Assembly (NCBI GenBank): GCA_910586125.1
Contig: CAJUHP010000043.1
Coordinates: forward strand, 1 to 13,090
Direction of reading: 5' to 3'
Length of the DNA: 13,090 bases
Origin: an uncultured Lachnospiraceae bacterium
Lineage (GTDB): Bacteria > Bacillota > Clostridia > Lachnospirales > Lachnospiraceae
The notes under the pieces are model-generated. The model saw nothing but the letters and a program-made list of their open reading frames with translations, did no database searches and was not told the DNA's origin. Positions 1 through 6,823 of the stretch are shown here, piece by piece. How positions within the stretch are numbered: the first letter of the stretch is position 1; each line of letters starts with the position of its first letter. Position numbers and translations under genes: made by a program.

Positions 1-1
1 A

Positions 2-661
2 TTAACCATATTCTGGATGAACTGATAAACGTTTCAATCCAGGCTTACTCCGCCAATACGCTCGTTGCGCAATAATCTTGTCCACAATATATGCATGAAT
101 TTTTTGAGGCTCATCCAAAAGGGACAAAATTTGTGTCAACATTTCTTCTGCCCCATCTATTGGGACACGCTCCAGTGCCCGACGGACTTTTGACTCAAGT
201 TCAAGGCACAAAAGAATGTCCCCTGCTAGTGCGGCAGTCATAAACTGATTCCACGCAGGCCAAAAGGGCGCAATTACACTGCTTATAAGAGGTATAGTCT
301 TAGCTGTTTCTGGGTCTGCAAGTGTCCGATACTCTAAAATTCGTTCCAGCGCAGTTTCCGCTAAAGAAGTAATCTCTTGCGAAAAAATTTCTACGTTTCC
401 TTTATATCCGACCCATGTCCCCTGTCTGGCTTCCCGTGTGCCACATACGGTAAACAAATATTCCCACTCGTTCCATAGATGTTGCATTCCTATGTTCAGA
501 TAACTCCCTCGGTCGCACCAACTGCCCTGAAATTCCACAACCGTGAAGAACCAACCATTATCATCTATCCATATCCGGGTGGAACCTTTCTGGAACATCC
601 CTTTGGGTTTCAGCACTGCCCGAACCGCTTGTTTGATGAGGGTATTGTAGTTTTCTTCCAT
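2..661 (-). CDS. Hypothetical protein, DUF4304-like
   Basis: A complete 219-residue frame from ATG at 661 to TAA at 2-4. The N-terminal half (about residues 5-70) has the look of DUF4304 proteins: a helical start (LIKQAVRAVLKPKGMFQKG), an aromatic strand WFFTVVEFQGSW, then a 'YLNIGMQHLW' strand, which matches the 'inf-Q...-f-iNlGi' pattern I recall for that family. The C-terminal half is mostly helical, with no catalytic motif, signal peptide or membrane segment. The ribosome binding site is weak (GAGAAAAAG just before ATG), so translation may be modest. It lies downstream of lysA on the same strand, 116 bases away, but its function seems unrelated. Families of this kind often occur as solitary accessory genes, sometimes near toxin/immunity loci. 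The family call is from recall; the role is unknown. Confidence 0.6.
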   Translation of the reverse strand: MEENYNTLIKQAVRAVLKPKGMFQKGSTRIWIDDNGWFFTVVEFQGSWCDRGSYLNIGMQHLWNEWEYLFTVCGTREARQGTWVGYKGNVEIFSQEITSLAETALERILEYRTLADPETAKTIPLISSVIAPFWPAWNQFMTAALAGDILLCLELESKVRRALERVPIDGAEEMLTQILSLLDEPQKIHAYIVDKIIAQRAYWRSKPGLKRLSVHPEYG

Positions 662-777
662 ATGCTTTTTCTCATTTCAAAATCATATCAAAGCCTAGCC
701 TAAACCTCCATTAACTATATTGTAAGGCTTTGTATCGTTTTTATCTCATTACAAAACATCTTCTCAACTACAATTTG

Positions 778-2046
778 TCAATGCGATAATCCGTCCAGAA
801 TATCGTCAAAATCGAAAGTGGCGAAATAATCCTTCGGCGTCTCGGCCCGCCGGATCCTCTGCACCTCGCCGTCTTCCCGCAGCAGAAGCTCCGCGGAACG
901 AAGTTTGCCATTGTAATTGTAACCCATGGAAAAGCCGTGAGCGCCGGTGTCGTGGATCACCAGATAATCCCCGATCTCGACTTCCGGCAGCATTCGGTCA
1001 ACGGCAAACTTGTCGTTGTTTTCGCACAGAGAACCCGTCACGTCGTATTTGTGATCGCAGGGCTTGTCCTCCTTGCCCAGTACTGTGATATGGTGGTAGG
1101 CGCCGTACATGGCCGGGCGCATCAGGTTGACGGCGCAGGCGTCGCAGCCGGCGTATTCCTTGTAAGTGTGCTTCTGATGAATGACCTGCGTCACCAGATG
1201 GCCGTAGGGACCCAGCATATACCGGCCCAGCTCGGTATACAGCGCCACGTCGTCCATGCCGGCCGGAACCAGGATCTCGTCATAGACCTGTTTGACGCCG
1301 CGGGAGATCGCATAGATATCGTTAGGCTCCTGATCCGGGCAGTAGGGAATGCCGATGCCGCCGGACAGGTTGATAAAAGCGATGTGCGCGCCGGTTTCTT
1401 TCTTTAAGCGCACCGCCGTCTCAAAGAGAATGCGGGCCAGGGCCGGGTAGTAGTCGTTGGTCACGGTATTGCTGGCCAGAAAAGCGTGAATGCCGAAATG
1501 CTTTACGCCTTTTTGGAGAAGGATCCGGAAACCGTCAAACAACTGCTCTGTCGTAAAGCCGTACTTGGCGTCGCCGGGATGATCCATGATCTGGTTGCTG
1601 ATCTGAAAATGGCCGCCGGGATTATAACGGCAACTGATGGTCTCCGGGATGCCGGCGGTTTTCTCCAGAAAATCAATGTGGGTAATATCATCCAGATTAA
1701 TGGTCGCGCCCAGGCGGCTGGCATAAGCATATTCCTCGGCCGGCGTCACATTGGAGGAAAACATAATCTCATTCCCGCCAAAAGACAGAGCGTCCGCCAG
1801 CATCAGTTCTGTCAGGGACGAACAGTCGCAGCCGCAGCCGCAGGATTTCAGAAGCTTCAGAATATACGGGTTGGGCGTGGCCTTGACGGCAAAATATTCT
1901 TTAAAGCCCTTGTTCCAGGAAAAGGCGTCGTGAAGACGCAGGGCATTTTCGCGGATGCCGCGCTCATCGTAGATATAAAATGGAGTCGGGTGGGTTTTGG
2001 CGATTTCCCTGACCTGCTCCAGAGTGACAAAAGGCATTTTTTTCAT
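778..2046 (-). CDS. lysA: Diaminopimelate decarboxylase
   Basis: Decarboxylates meso-2,6-diaminopimelate to L-lysine, the last step of lysine synthesis, in the cytosol with pyridoxal phosphate (PLP). Starting from ATG at 2046 the protein has 422 residues. It shows the fold-type III pattern: YFAVKATPNP with the PLP-binding Lys at 55, GIHAFLASN at 184-192, a glycine loop SGGIGIPY at 227-234, ELGRY at 271-275 (canonical EPGR), and CENND at 340-344, the counterpart of the CESxD motif that supplies the catalytic cysteine. GYNYN at 374-378 gives the conserved C-terminal Tyr. The frame stays open 28 codons further upstream, but ATG 2046 is preferred: it has GAGAGGAG at good spacing, and the promoter at 2102-2130 overlaps the longer start. 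The motifs depart slightly from the E. coli type, as in a clostridial LysA subgroup. Carboxynorspermidine decarboxylase is less likely. Confidence 0.92.
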   Translation of the reverse strand: MKKMPFVTLEQVREIAKTHPTPFYIYDERGIRENALRLHDAFSWNKGFKEYFAVKATPNPYILKLLKSCGCGCDCSSLTELMLADALSFGGNEIMFSSNVTPAEEYAYASRLGATINLDDITHIDFLEKTAGIPETISCRYNPGGHFQISNQIMDHPGDAKYGFTTEQLFDGFRILLQKGVKHFGIHAFLASNTVTNDYYPALARILFETAVRLKKETGAHIAFINLSGGIGIPYCPDQEPNDIYAISRGVKQVYDEILVPAGMDDVALYTELGRYMLGPYGHLVTQVIHQKHTYKEYAGCDACAVNLMRPAMYGAYHHITVLGKEDKPCDHKYDVTGSLCENNDKFAVDRMLPEVEIGDYLVIHDTGAHGFSMGYNYNGKLRSAELLLREDGEVQRIRRAETPKDYFATFDFDDILDGLSH

Positions 2047-2101
2047 AATATAGCATACTCCTCTCGTGTCGAAATTTTCGAGTCCGTTTGTCCTGTCAAA
2101 T

Positions 2102-2130
2102 AATGTAACGGTTTTTGGCGAGAATGTCAA
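2102..2130 (-). promoter_or_regulatory. lysA promoter
   Basis: On the minus strand, TTGACA (2125-2130) and TACATT (2102-2107) are separated by exactly 17 bases. Transcription should begin near 2095, leaving a leader of about 50 nt. That is too short for a lysine riboswitch, and none is seen. The leader contains a 13-base palindrome TCGAAATTTTCGA (2069-2081). Confidence 0.8.
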
Positions 2131-2319
2131 TACGTTAATTCGCTGAAAGATAATGGAAAACAGAAGAAGGCGCGTTCAAAAAGTTCTGTATGTGCAGGAT
2201 ACCGCGCTGTTTGGGGACGAAAACCGATTTACAAACAGACAGAAATGCAGTATACTAAAACCATCTCTTATTCACAGGCGCTTCGCCTGAAATTCCCCTT
2301 ATAAAATTTACAAAAAAGG

Positions 2320-2348
2320 TTGACAACGAAGGCAAAGTAGGATATGAT
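2320..2348 (+). promoter_or_regulatory. recA promoter
   Basis: TTGACA (2320-2325), 17-base spacer, TATGAT (2343-2348): a near-perfect sigma-A promoter with a start expected near 2355. The LexA box lies just downstream, at about +8 to +21. Confidence 0.88.
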
Positions 2349-2361
2349 AAAACCAAGAAAT

Positions 2362-2375
2362 CGAACACTCGTTCG
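2362..2375. promoter_or_regulatory. LexA (DinR) SOS box of recA
   Basis: CGAACACTCGTTCG fits the Gram-positive LexA core GAAC-N4-GTTC with fully symmetric CGAAC/GTTCG arms. It sits between the predicted transcription start and the ribosome binding site of recA. Bound LexA would block transcription, and RecA-stimulated LexA self-cleavage would relieve it. Confidence 0.88.
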
Positions 2376-2390
2376 CGGATGGAGGACAGT

Positions 2391-3515
2391 ATGGCGAAAG
2401 AAGATAAGATGAAGGCATTGGACAATGCGCTGGCGCAGATTGAGAAGACCTACGGCAAGGGATCGATTATGAAGCTGGGCGATTCCGGCACGAATATGAA
2501 TCTGGAGGCGATCCCCACCGGTTCCCTGAGCCTGGATATAGCGCTGGGATTGGGAGGCGTTCCGAAGGGAAGGATCGTGGAGATCTACGGGCCGGAATCC
2601 AGCGGTAAGACGACGGTGGCACTGCATATGGTGGCGGAGGCGCAGAAGAGAGACGGAATCGCCGGTTTTATCGACGCGGAGCATGCGCTGGACCCGATGT
2701 ATGCGAAGAATATAGGGGTAGACATTGATAATCTCTATATTTCCCAGCCGGATAACGGCGAGCAGGCGCTGGAGATTGCGGAGACGATGGTGCGTTCCGG
2801 CGCTCTGGACATTATCATTATCGACTCGGTGGCAGCTCTGGTTCCGAAGGCGGAGATCGACGGGGAGATGGGCGACTCCCATGTGGGTCTGCAGGCCCGC
2901 CTGATGTCTCAGGCTCTGCGTAAGCTGACGGCTGCGATCAACCGTTCCAACTGCGTGGTAGTGTTTATCAATCAGCTACGTGAGAAGGTCGGTGTGATGT
3001 TCGGCAATCCGGAGACGACCACCGGCGGCCGTGCGCTGAAGTTTTACTCGTCCGTGCGCTTGGATGTCCGCCGCATTGAGTCATTGAAGCAGAGCGGCGA
3101 GGTGATCGGCAACCGCACCCGCATTAAAGTGGTGAAAAATAAGGTGGCGCCGCCCTTTAAGGAGGCCGAGTTCGACATCATGTTCGGCAAGGGAATTTCC
3201 CGTGAGGGAGATATTCTGGATCTGGCCGCCAAGATCAATGTCATCGAGAAAAGCGGTTCCTGGTATGCTTATGACGGTGACAAGATTGGCCAGGGCCGTG
3301 AGAATGCCAAGACCTTTCTGCGCGAGAATCCGGAGATCATGAACGCGGTGGAGCAGCGTGTACGCCGGGAGATGGGGCTTATGACCGCGCTCCCCGAAGA
3401 GCCGGAGAAGCCGGCGAAGAAGGGAAGAAATAACGCTGCCGCAGCCCCGGCTCCCGCCGCGCTGCCGGATACCGGTGAGGCAGCTAAGAACAGCGAGGCA
3501 GAGCCGCTTTCCTGA
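2391..3515 (+). CDS. recA: Recombinase A
   Basis: Forms ATP-dependent filaments on single-stranded DNA, drives homologous pairing and strand exchange, and acts as co-protease for LexA. The protein has 374 residues from ATG 2391. Walker A GPESSGKTT is at 67-75, the Walker B strand IIIIDSVAAL near 141-150, and the DNA-binding L2 region lies around MFGNPETTTGGRAL near 200. The C-terminus is an Ala/Pro-rich extension ending in acidic residues, making it slightly longer than the 353-residue E. coli protein. The frame also has an ATG at 2379, but ATG 2391 is chosen because GGAGG (2381-2385) lies 5 bases before it, whereas that SD would fall inside the longer reading. It is driven by the promoter at 2320 and controlled by the LexA box at 2362. 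It is divergent from lysA. Confidence 0.99.
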   Translation: MAKEDKMKALDNALAQIEKTYGKGSIMKLGDSGTNMNLEAIPTGSLSLDIALGLGGVPKGRIVEIYGPESSGKTTVALHMVAEAQKRDGIAGFIDAEHALDPMYAKNIGVDIDNLYISQPDNGEQALEIAETMVRSGALDIIIIDSVAALVPKAEIDGEMGDSHVGLQARLMSQALRKLTAAINRSNCVVVFINQLREKVGVMFGNPETTTGGRALKFYSSVRLDVRRIESLKQSGEVIGNRTRIKVVKNKVAPPFKEAEFDIMFGKGISREGDILDLAAKINVIEKSGSWYAYDGDKIGQGRENAKTFLRENPEIMNAVEQRVRREMGLMTALPEEPEKPAKKGRNNAAAAPAPAALPDTGEAAKNSEAEPLS

Positions 3516-3574
3516 GCGGCAGCTGGGCGTATTGGGAATCACTGTGGTTAGGAATATGCCTGTTTTGTGTTTCT

Positions 3575-3630
3575 GCGGCGTTCCGGTTTTGTCAATGCAG
3601 CTTTTCTGCATTTCAAAATCGGGACGCTGC
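3575..3630 (+). repeat. Long imperfect hairpin downstream of recA
   Basis: The 26-base left arm (3575-3600) pairs with the right arm (3606-3630) around a CTTTT loop. Inner stem ATGCAG/CTGCAT is perfect. GTTTTG pairs with CAAAAT allowing one G-U, and GCGGCGTTCC pairs with GGGACGCTGC allowing G-U pairs. No strong T-run follows, so it is not a classic rho-independent terminator. It may fold the end of the recA transcript, act as a processed RNA, or be a small palindromic repeat element. Confidence 0.6.
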
Positions 3631-3724
3631 CTCCATAAACTGGTATGTTGCTTCTCCTTTTTGACGCCGGACTTTTGGCATGTTCGGAAGAAAAAAGATT
3701 CGGACATAAAATGAAAACCGGCAC

Positions 3725-3753
3725 TTGACACAGAAGGGAAGTTATGGTATAAC
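3725..3753 (+). promoter_or_regulatory. tRNA-Trp promoter
   Basis: TTGACA (3725-3730), 17-base spacer, TATAAC (3748-3753). Transcription would begin about 20 bases before the mature tRNA, giving a single-gene unit. Confidence 0.8.
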
Positions 3754-3778
3754 TATAAAGCGGCCAGAGAGCCGGCAT

Positions 3779-3849
3779 AGGGGCATAGTTCAATGGCAGA
3801 ACAGTGGTCTCCAAAACCATCGATGTGAGTTCGACTCTTACTGCCCCTG
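3779..3849 (+). tRNA. tRNA-Trp (anticodon CCA)
   Basis: A 71-nt cloverleaf. The acceptor stem AGGGGCA (3779-3785) pairs with TGCCCCT (3842-3848), followed by discriminator G. The anticodon loop CTCCAAA is closed by TGGT/ACCA and reads CCA. The T-arm loop has GTTCGA. The 3' CCA is not encoded. It stands alone between recA and a convergent minus-strand operon. No copy of its 3' end is seen elsewhere in the window, so there is no sign of use as an attachment site. Confidence 0.95.
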
Positions 3850-3855
3850 TCCATG

Positions 3856-3887
3856 ATTCCACAGATTGTATATCTGTGGAATTTTTT
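3856..3887 (+). terminator. Terminator of tRNA-Trp
   Basis: A perfect 11-bp stem ATTCCACAGAT/ATCTGTGGAAT with a 5-nt loop, followed by six T. On the minus strand the same hairpin lacks a T-run, so it serves mainly the tRNA rather than the convergent operon. Confidence 0.93.
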
Positions 3888-3904
3888 GATTGCTGTATCA
3901 CACG

Positions 3905-4162
3905 TTACTCAAAAAGAAGCGCTTCTCTCTTGTCGTTGATCCAGTCTACCGCCTGCACAACACCTTCCTCGCTGAATTCCACCTGGCAGCTTATCTTTTG
4001 TTCGTCCGGCGTCTGATCAAAGGCGTAGGGCTCCGGCCATGCGAAAACCTGCAGAAATCCCTGCTCATCCCTGCGAAGCAGAAAACGAACGCCCTGGCAG
4101 GACCCCGTAAAACTTGTCTTTTTCAGGTAACTGAGAGACAGCACATCCTCCCGCTTCAGCAT
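3905..4162 (-). CDS. Small hypothetical protein, third gene of a DUF2975-XRE operon
   Basis: 85 residues, not recognised as a named family. There are no membrane segments and no cysteine motif. The sequence alternates short strands (GVRFLLRRDEQGFLQVFAW, ISCQVEFSEEGVVQAVDWI), suggesting a small mixed alpha/beta fold. The start ATG at 4162 overlaps the end of the XRE gene by 7 bases and has GGAGG inside that gene's last codons, so the two are translationally coupled. That coupling, rather than any motif, is the reason to believe it is real. It probably works with the regulator or the membrane protein; the role is unknown. Confidence 0.7.
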   Translation of the reverse strand: MLKREDVLSLSYLKKTSFTGSCQGVRFLLRRDEQGFLQVFAWPEPYAFDQTPDEQKISCQVEFSEEGVVQAVDWINDKREALLFE

Positions 4163-4383
4163 GATTCTTCCTCCATATCATCGGGCACATACTCCAAAAT
4201 ATCGCCGGGCTGGCAATGAAGCGATTCGCAGATTTTATTCAGCGTCTGAAACCGGATTGCTCTGGCCTTCCCCGTTTTTAGAATAGAGAGATTGGCCATG
4301 GTGATGCCGACGCGGTCGGACAGTTCCGTCAAACTCATCTTGCGCCGGGCCATCATGACATCGAGATTTAATCGTATCGCCAT
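4156..4383 (-). CDS. XRE-family helix-turn-helix regulator
   Basis: A 75-residue single-domain Cro/CI-type DNA-binding protein. The HTH occupies about residues 13-60: RRKMSLTELSDRVGIT (helices 1-2), then MANLSILKTGKARAIRFQTL as the recognition helix and the following helix. The closing 'ICESLHCQPGDILEYVPDD' is typical of the small YozG-like XRE proteins. It has no effector domain. A clear SD (GAGG, 9 bases before ATG) precedes it. It starts 9 bases after the DUF2975 gene ends and overlaps the following small gene. In this common gene pair the regulator is thought to control its own operon together with the membrane partner; that is family knowledge of the arrangement, not visible here. Confidence 0.9.
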   Translation of the reverse strand: MAIRLNLDVMMARRKMSLTELSDRVGITMANLSILKTGKARAIRFQTLNKICESLHCQPGDILEYVPDDMEEESC

Positions 4384-4392
4384 TCTTTTACC

Positions 4393-4890
4393 TCAGATTG
4401 TAAGCTGGTTTTCTTCGTTGAGATCACTGGCTTTATAAATCAGATGCGACAGCGTGGCGGCGGCCACGGCCACAGCCAGTCCGATAAAGATTAACAGAAG
4501 AGAAAAAATGGGCACAGCCGGAGGATAGACCGGGAGGCGGCGGAGCAGACAGATAGCGGCCAGCATCACGTTTCCAAAAAACAGCAGGCCGCAGTCCAGC
4601 AGGGAGTACTGGCCGATCGCAACAAAAGAGCGGGCGTTATCCGGACAAAAGGGCCGTCCGGCGCCGATGCGGCAGCAGACATGCCAGGCTTCCCGCAGCA
4701 TGAGACAGATTGGGATTCCCAGAATCCAGATAAAGACCAGGCAGGGCCAGAACAGAAAGGCCGCCTCCTTGGTGCGGGAGATTGCCTGCTGTCCCATAAA
4801 TGGTACAACCAGAAAAAGCAAAACGGCGAAAAGCAGGCCAAATAGCACAAGAATGGCTTTCAGCCAGGAAACCAGAGTTTTTTGCTGCAT
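4393..4890 (-). CDS. DUF2975 membrane protein
   Basis: 165 residues with four predicted membrane helices: about residues 10-33 (AILVLFGLLFAVLLFLVVPF), 43-65, 95-115 and 124-150. The short soluble segment between helices 2 and 3 (CRIGAGRPFCPDNARSFVAIGQYSLL) carries the 'G.PF...N...L..I' pattern characteristic of DUF2975. It ends in a polar tail. GGGAGG lies 7 bases before the ATG, and a strong promoter at 4967-4995 drives the unit. DUF2975 genes are usually followed by a small XRE regulator, exactly as here. The biochemical role is unknown; a membrane sensor or anti-regulator is only a guess. Confidence 0.88.
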   Translation of the reverse strand: MQQKTLVSWLKAILVLFGLLFAVLLFLVVPFMGQQAISRTKEAAFLFWPCLVFIWILGIPICLMLREAWHVCCRIGAGRPFCPDNARSFVAIGQYSLLDCGLLFFGNVMLAAICLLRRLPVYPPAVPIFSLLLIFIGLAVAVAAATLSHLIYKASDLNEENQLTI

Positions 4891-4966
4891 GGCAGACCTC
4901 CCTTGCCTTTTTGTGCGTCAAAGCGCCGCTTCCTTTGAAACAGCGCCGGAATGTGTTCTGCCGGTA

Positions 4967-4995
4967 ATTATACCGTCTTCTTGTCAGGAAGTCAA
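4967..4995 (-). promoter_or_regulatory. Promoter of the DUF2975-XRE operon
   Basis: On the minus strand, TTGACT (4990-4995), exactly 17 bases, TATAAT (4967-4972). The -35 box overlaps the last codons of the upstream pseudouridine synthase gene, so this operon is separately transcribed although it runs in the same direction. The leader is about 75 nt. Confidence 0.85.
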
Positions 4996-5909
4996 TGAAA
5001 TCCGGAGGGGGAGAGCTCGGCTGTCAGAACCGCCATATCCTGCGGCATGGGGCAGGTAAAATGCAGCGGGGTATCTGTGATCGGCTGCCGGCAGCAGATC
5101 TGCCAAGAGTGCAAGGCGGTCCTGTTCATTCCGAAAGAGCCCTCGGTGCCATATAGCGGGTCGCCCAAAAGCGGATGTCCCAGATATGCCATATGAACGC
5201 GGATCTGATGCGTCCGGCCGGTGTGCAGCTTTAGGCGGATGAGAGAATACTGCGCACCCGGCAGTAAAACTTCGTAATCGGTAAGGGCAGGCGCGCCGTC
5301 CGGGGATACCTGCCGGCGTATCAGAGAGCCTTCGGCGCGGCCTAAAGGGGCGTCGATCTGTCCGCTCTTGGCGCGGGGACAGCCCGCTGCCAGCGCCAGA
5401 TAGACGCGGCTCAGCTCCCCTTCCTGTCTCTGTCTGTCAAAACGTGCCGCGGCTGCGGCGTGTTTGGCAATGATGATCAGGCCGGAGGTATCTTTATCCA
5501 GGCGTCCGACGGGGCGCACTACCAGATGCTTTTTTTGCGTCTGATAATGATAAATCACAATGTTGGCCAAAGAGTCGCTGTAATGGCCGTGGCTGGGATG
5601 AACCACCAGGCCGGAAGGCTTGTCCACCAACAGCATGTCTTCATCTTCATAGCGGATATCCAGAGCGCCCTCGGTGGGTGTCAGATGGTCGGAGCCCTTT
5701 GTATCCGGTTCCAGACATAGAGTCAGGCGCTCGCCATTTTGCAGGATATGGCGGACCGTGACTTTCTCACCGTCTACCAGAATCCCGTCCGGCTGAAATT
5801 TCAGACGGCTGACCTGCCTGGCTGACAGGCCGAAATGCCGGTGAAGTATTTCCTTCACCGGCGTCCCGTCCGATTCTTTTGTCACCTCATATTCTATCAC
5901 TCGTCTCAT
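4992..5909 (-). CDS. RluA-family pseudouridine synthase
   Basis: Converts specific uridines to pseudouridine in structured RNA, most likely 23S rRNA. The protein has 305 residues. An S4-like RNA-binding domain occupies about residues 1-75 (PVKEILHRHFGLSARQVSRL... DGILVDGEKVTVRHILQNGERL). The catalytic domain follows, with RLDKDTSG at 136-143, whose Asp138 is the nucleophile, preceded by LLVDKPSGLVVHPS and followed by LHTGRTHQIRVHMAYLGHPLLGDPLYG. The order S4 then synthase matches RluC/RluD-type enzymes. The exact target (RluD versus a YhcT/YlyB-type paralogue) cannot be read from sequence, so no symbol is given. The start ATG 5909 has GGGAG 7 bases upstream. It may be read through from the transporter genes, and it also has a candidate promoter at 6012-6020. 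Confidence 0.95.
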   Translation of the reverse strand: MRRVIEYEVTKESDGTPVKEILHRHFGLSARQVSRLKFQPDGILVDGEKVTVRHILQNGERLTLCLEPDTKGSDHLTPTEGALDIRYEDEDMLLVDKPSGLVVHPSHGHYSDSLANIVIYHYQTQKKHLVVRPVGRLDKDTSGLIIIAKHAAAAARFDRQRQEGELSRVYLALAAGCPRAKSGQIDAPLGRAEGSLIRRQVSPDGAPALTDYEVLLPGAQYSLIRLKLHTGRTHQIRVHMAYLGHPLLGDPLYGTEGSFGMNRTALHSWQICCRQPITDTPLHFTCPMPQDMAVLTAELSPSGFH

Positions 5910-6011
5910 GACCGCTCCCGTGTTCTGTTTTACAGTCGTGCGTCCGGCCGCGGAAAGTACCGCAAAAGGACCGGTGTCCGCGAAGAGGACTTTGCAGACC
6001 GTTTTTCTTTT

Positions 6012-6020
6012 ATTATAACA
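6012..6020 (-). promoter_or_regulatory. Candidate extended -10 promoter for the pseudouridine synthase
   Basis: On the minus strand TGT-TATAAT forms an extended -10 element. No good -35 is present at the right distance. It would give a leader of roughly 95 nt, GC-rich and with several short inverted repeats. It lies just after the stop of the permease gene. Confidence 0.45.
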
Positions 6021-6031
6021 GATACCGGCAG

Positions 6032-6823
6032 TCAGCGGTCATATTTTTTTTCCAGCATGTGAATCCCCTGATATAAAAGCGTTGACATCAGACACAGAAT
6101 GACGATGCTCATCAGCATCCAGTCCATCTTAAAAGTCTGCGATGCGTAGATGATCAGATATCCCAGACCGGCTTTGGCAGATAAAAATTCTCCGATGATA
6201 ACGCCGACCAGACAGAGACCGACATTGACTTTCATGTTGCTGACCAGCATTGGGACGGAGCCGGGAACGATGACCTTGAACATGACGTCTTTTTTGCTTC
6301 CGCCCAGAGAATAGATCAATTTGATCTTATCGCTGTCGATCTCCCGAAAACCGGTGTGCAGAGTGATGACAGAACCAAAGACGGCCACCGAGACGGCGGC
6401 CACAATCACGGTTTTCACGTTGTTGCCCAACCAGACAATCAGGAGCGGGGCCAGCGCGGACTTTGGCAGGCTGTTTAGCATGACCAGATACGGTTCCATG
6501 ACCTCGGCAGCAGAGGGAAAAAGCCACAGCAGAATGGCAATCAGCAGGCCAAAAAAAGTAACGGCCAGAAAGCTGAGAAGCGTCTCCGCGAGAGTAACGC
6601 CGAGATGGAGCCAGAGACTGCCGTCCAGGGCCATCTCCCAGGCCGTGACGGCAATCCGTACAGGGCTGCTGAAGATAAAGGAATTGATCAGGCCGGTGCG
6701 GGCTGCGCCTTCCCAAGCAGCCAAAATCAAAAGCAGAAGAGCGGCGCGGCAGAGAATCACTTTTTTGCGGTGGAAATCCCGGTCGCGCAGATATTTTACC
6801 TGAGCCGCAGACAGCTTATCCAT
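6032..6823 (-). CDS. ABC transporter permease, SsuC/TauC type
   Basis: Inner-membrane permease of a nitrate/sulfonate/taurine-type (NitT/TauT) importer. It has 263 residues with about six membrane helices, the first at residues 23-40 (VILCRAALLLLILAAW). The EAA-type cytoplasmic loop that docks onto the ATPase is at about 160-190 (FREIDSDKIKLIYSLGGSKKDVMFKVIVPG). The segment GEFLSAKAGLGYLIIYASQTF near 215-235 is a hallmark of SsuC-like permeases. The gene overlaps the ATPase gene by 8 bases, so the two are coupled. The substrate could be an aliphatic sulfonate, taurine, a thiamine precursor (ThiX-type) or another small anion; nothing in the sequence decides this. Confidence 0.93.
   Translation of the reverse strand: MDKLSAAQVKYLRDRDFHRKKVILCRAALLLLILAAWEGAARTGLINSFIFSSPVRIAVTAWEMALDGSLWLHLGVTLAETLLSFLAVTFFGLLIAILLWLFPSAAEVMEPYLVMLNSLPKSALAPLLIVWLGNNVKTVIVAAVSVAVFGSVITLHTGFREIDSDKIKLIYSLGGSKKDVMFKVIVPGSVPMLVSNMKVNVGLCLVGVIIGEFLSAKAGLGYLIIYASQTFKMDWMLMSIVILCLMSTLLYQGIHMLEKKYDR

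Noticed and set aside
937..2103. Long plus-strand frames (156 and 205 codons) opposite lysA
   Set aside because: They are antisense shadows of a GC-rich gene; lysA has every family motif and its own promoter.
2047..2130. Lysine riboswitch in the lysA leader
   Set aside because: The leader from the predicted start is only about 50 nt, far shorter than the L-box riboswitch.
2275..2289. CAGGCG-CTT-CGCCTG hairpin upstream of the recA promoter
   Set aside because: Only six base pairs with no T-run on either strand; too weak to call a terminator or an operator.
3503..3520. GCCGCT/AGCGGC hairpin around the recA stop codon as the recA terminator
   Set aside because: No T-run follows; it may fold but would not terminate by the usual mechanism.
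2268..3731. Minus-strand frames opposite recA (about 200 codons)
   Set aside because: Low-complexity, Arg/His-rich antisense readings of recA; one covers the recA promoter and LexA box.
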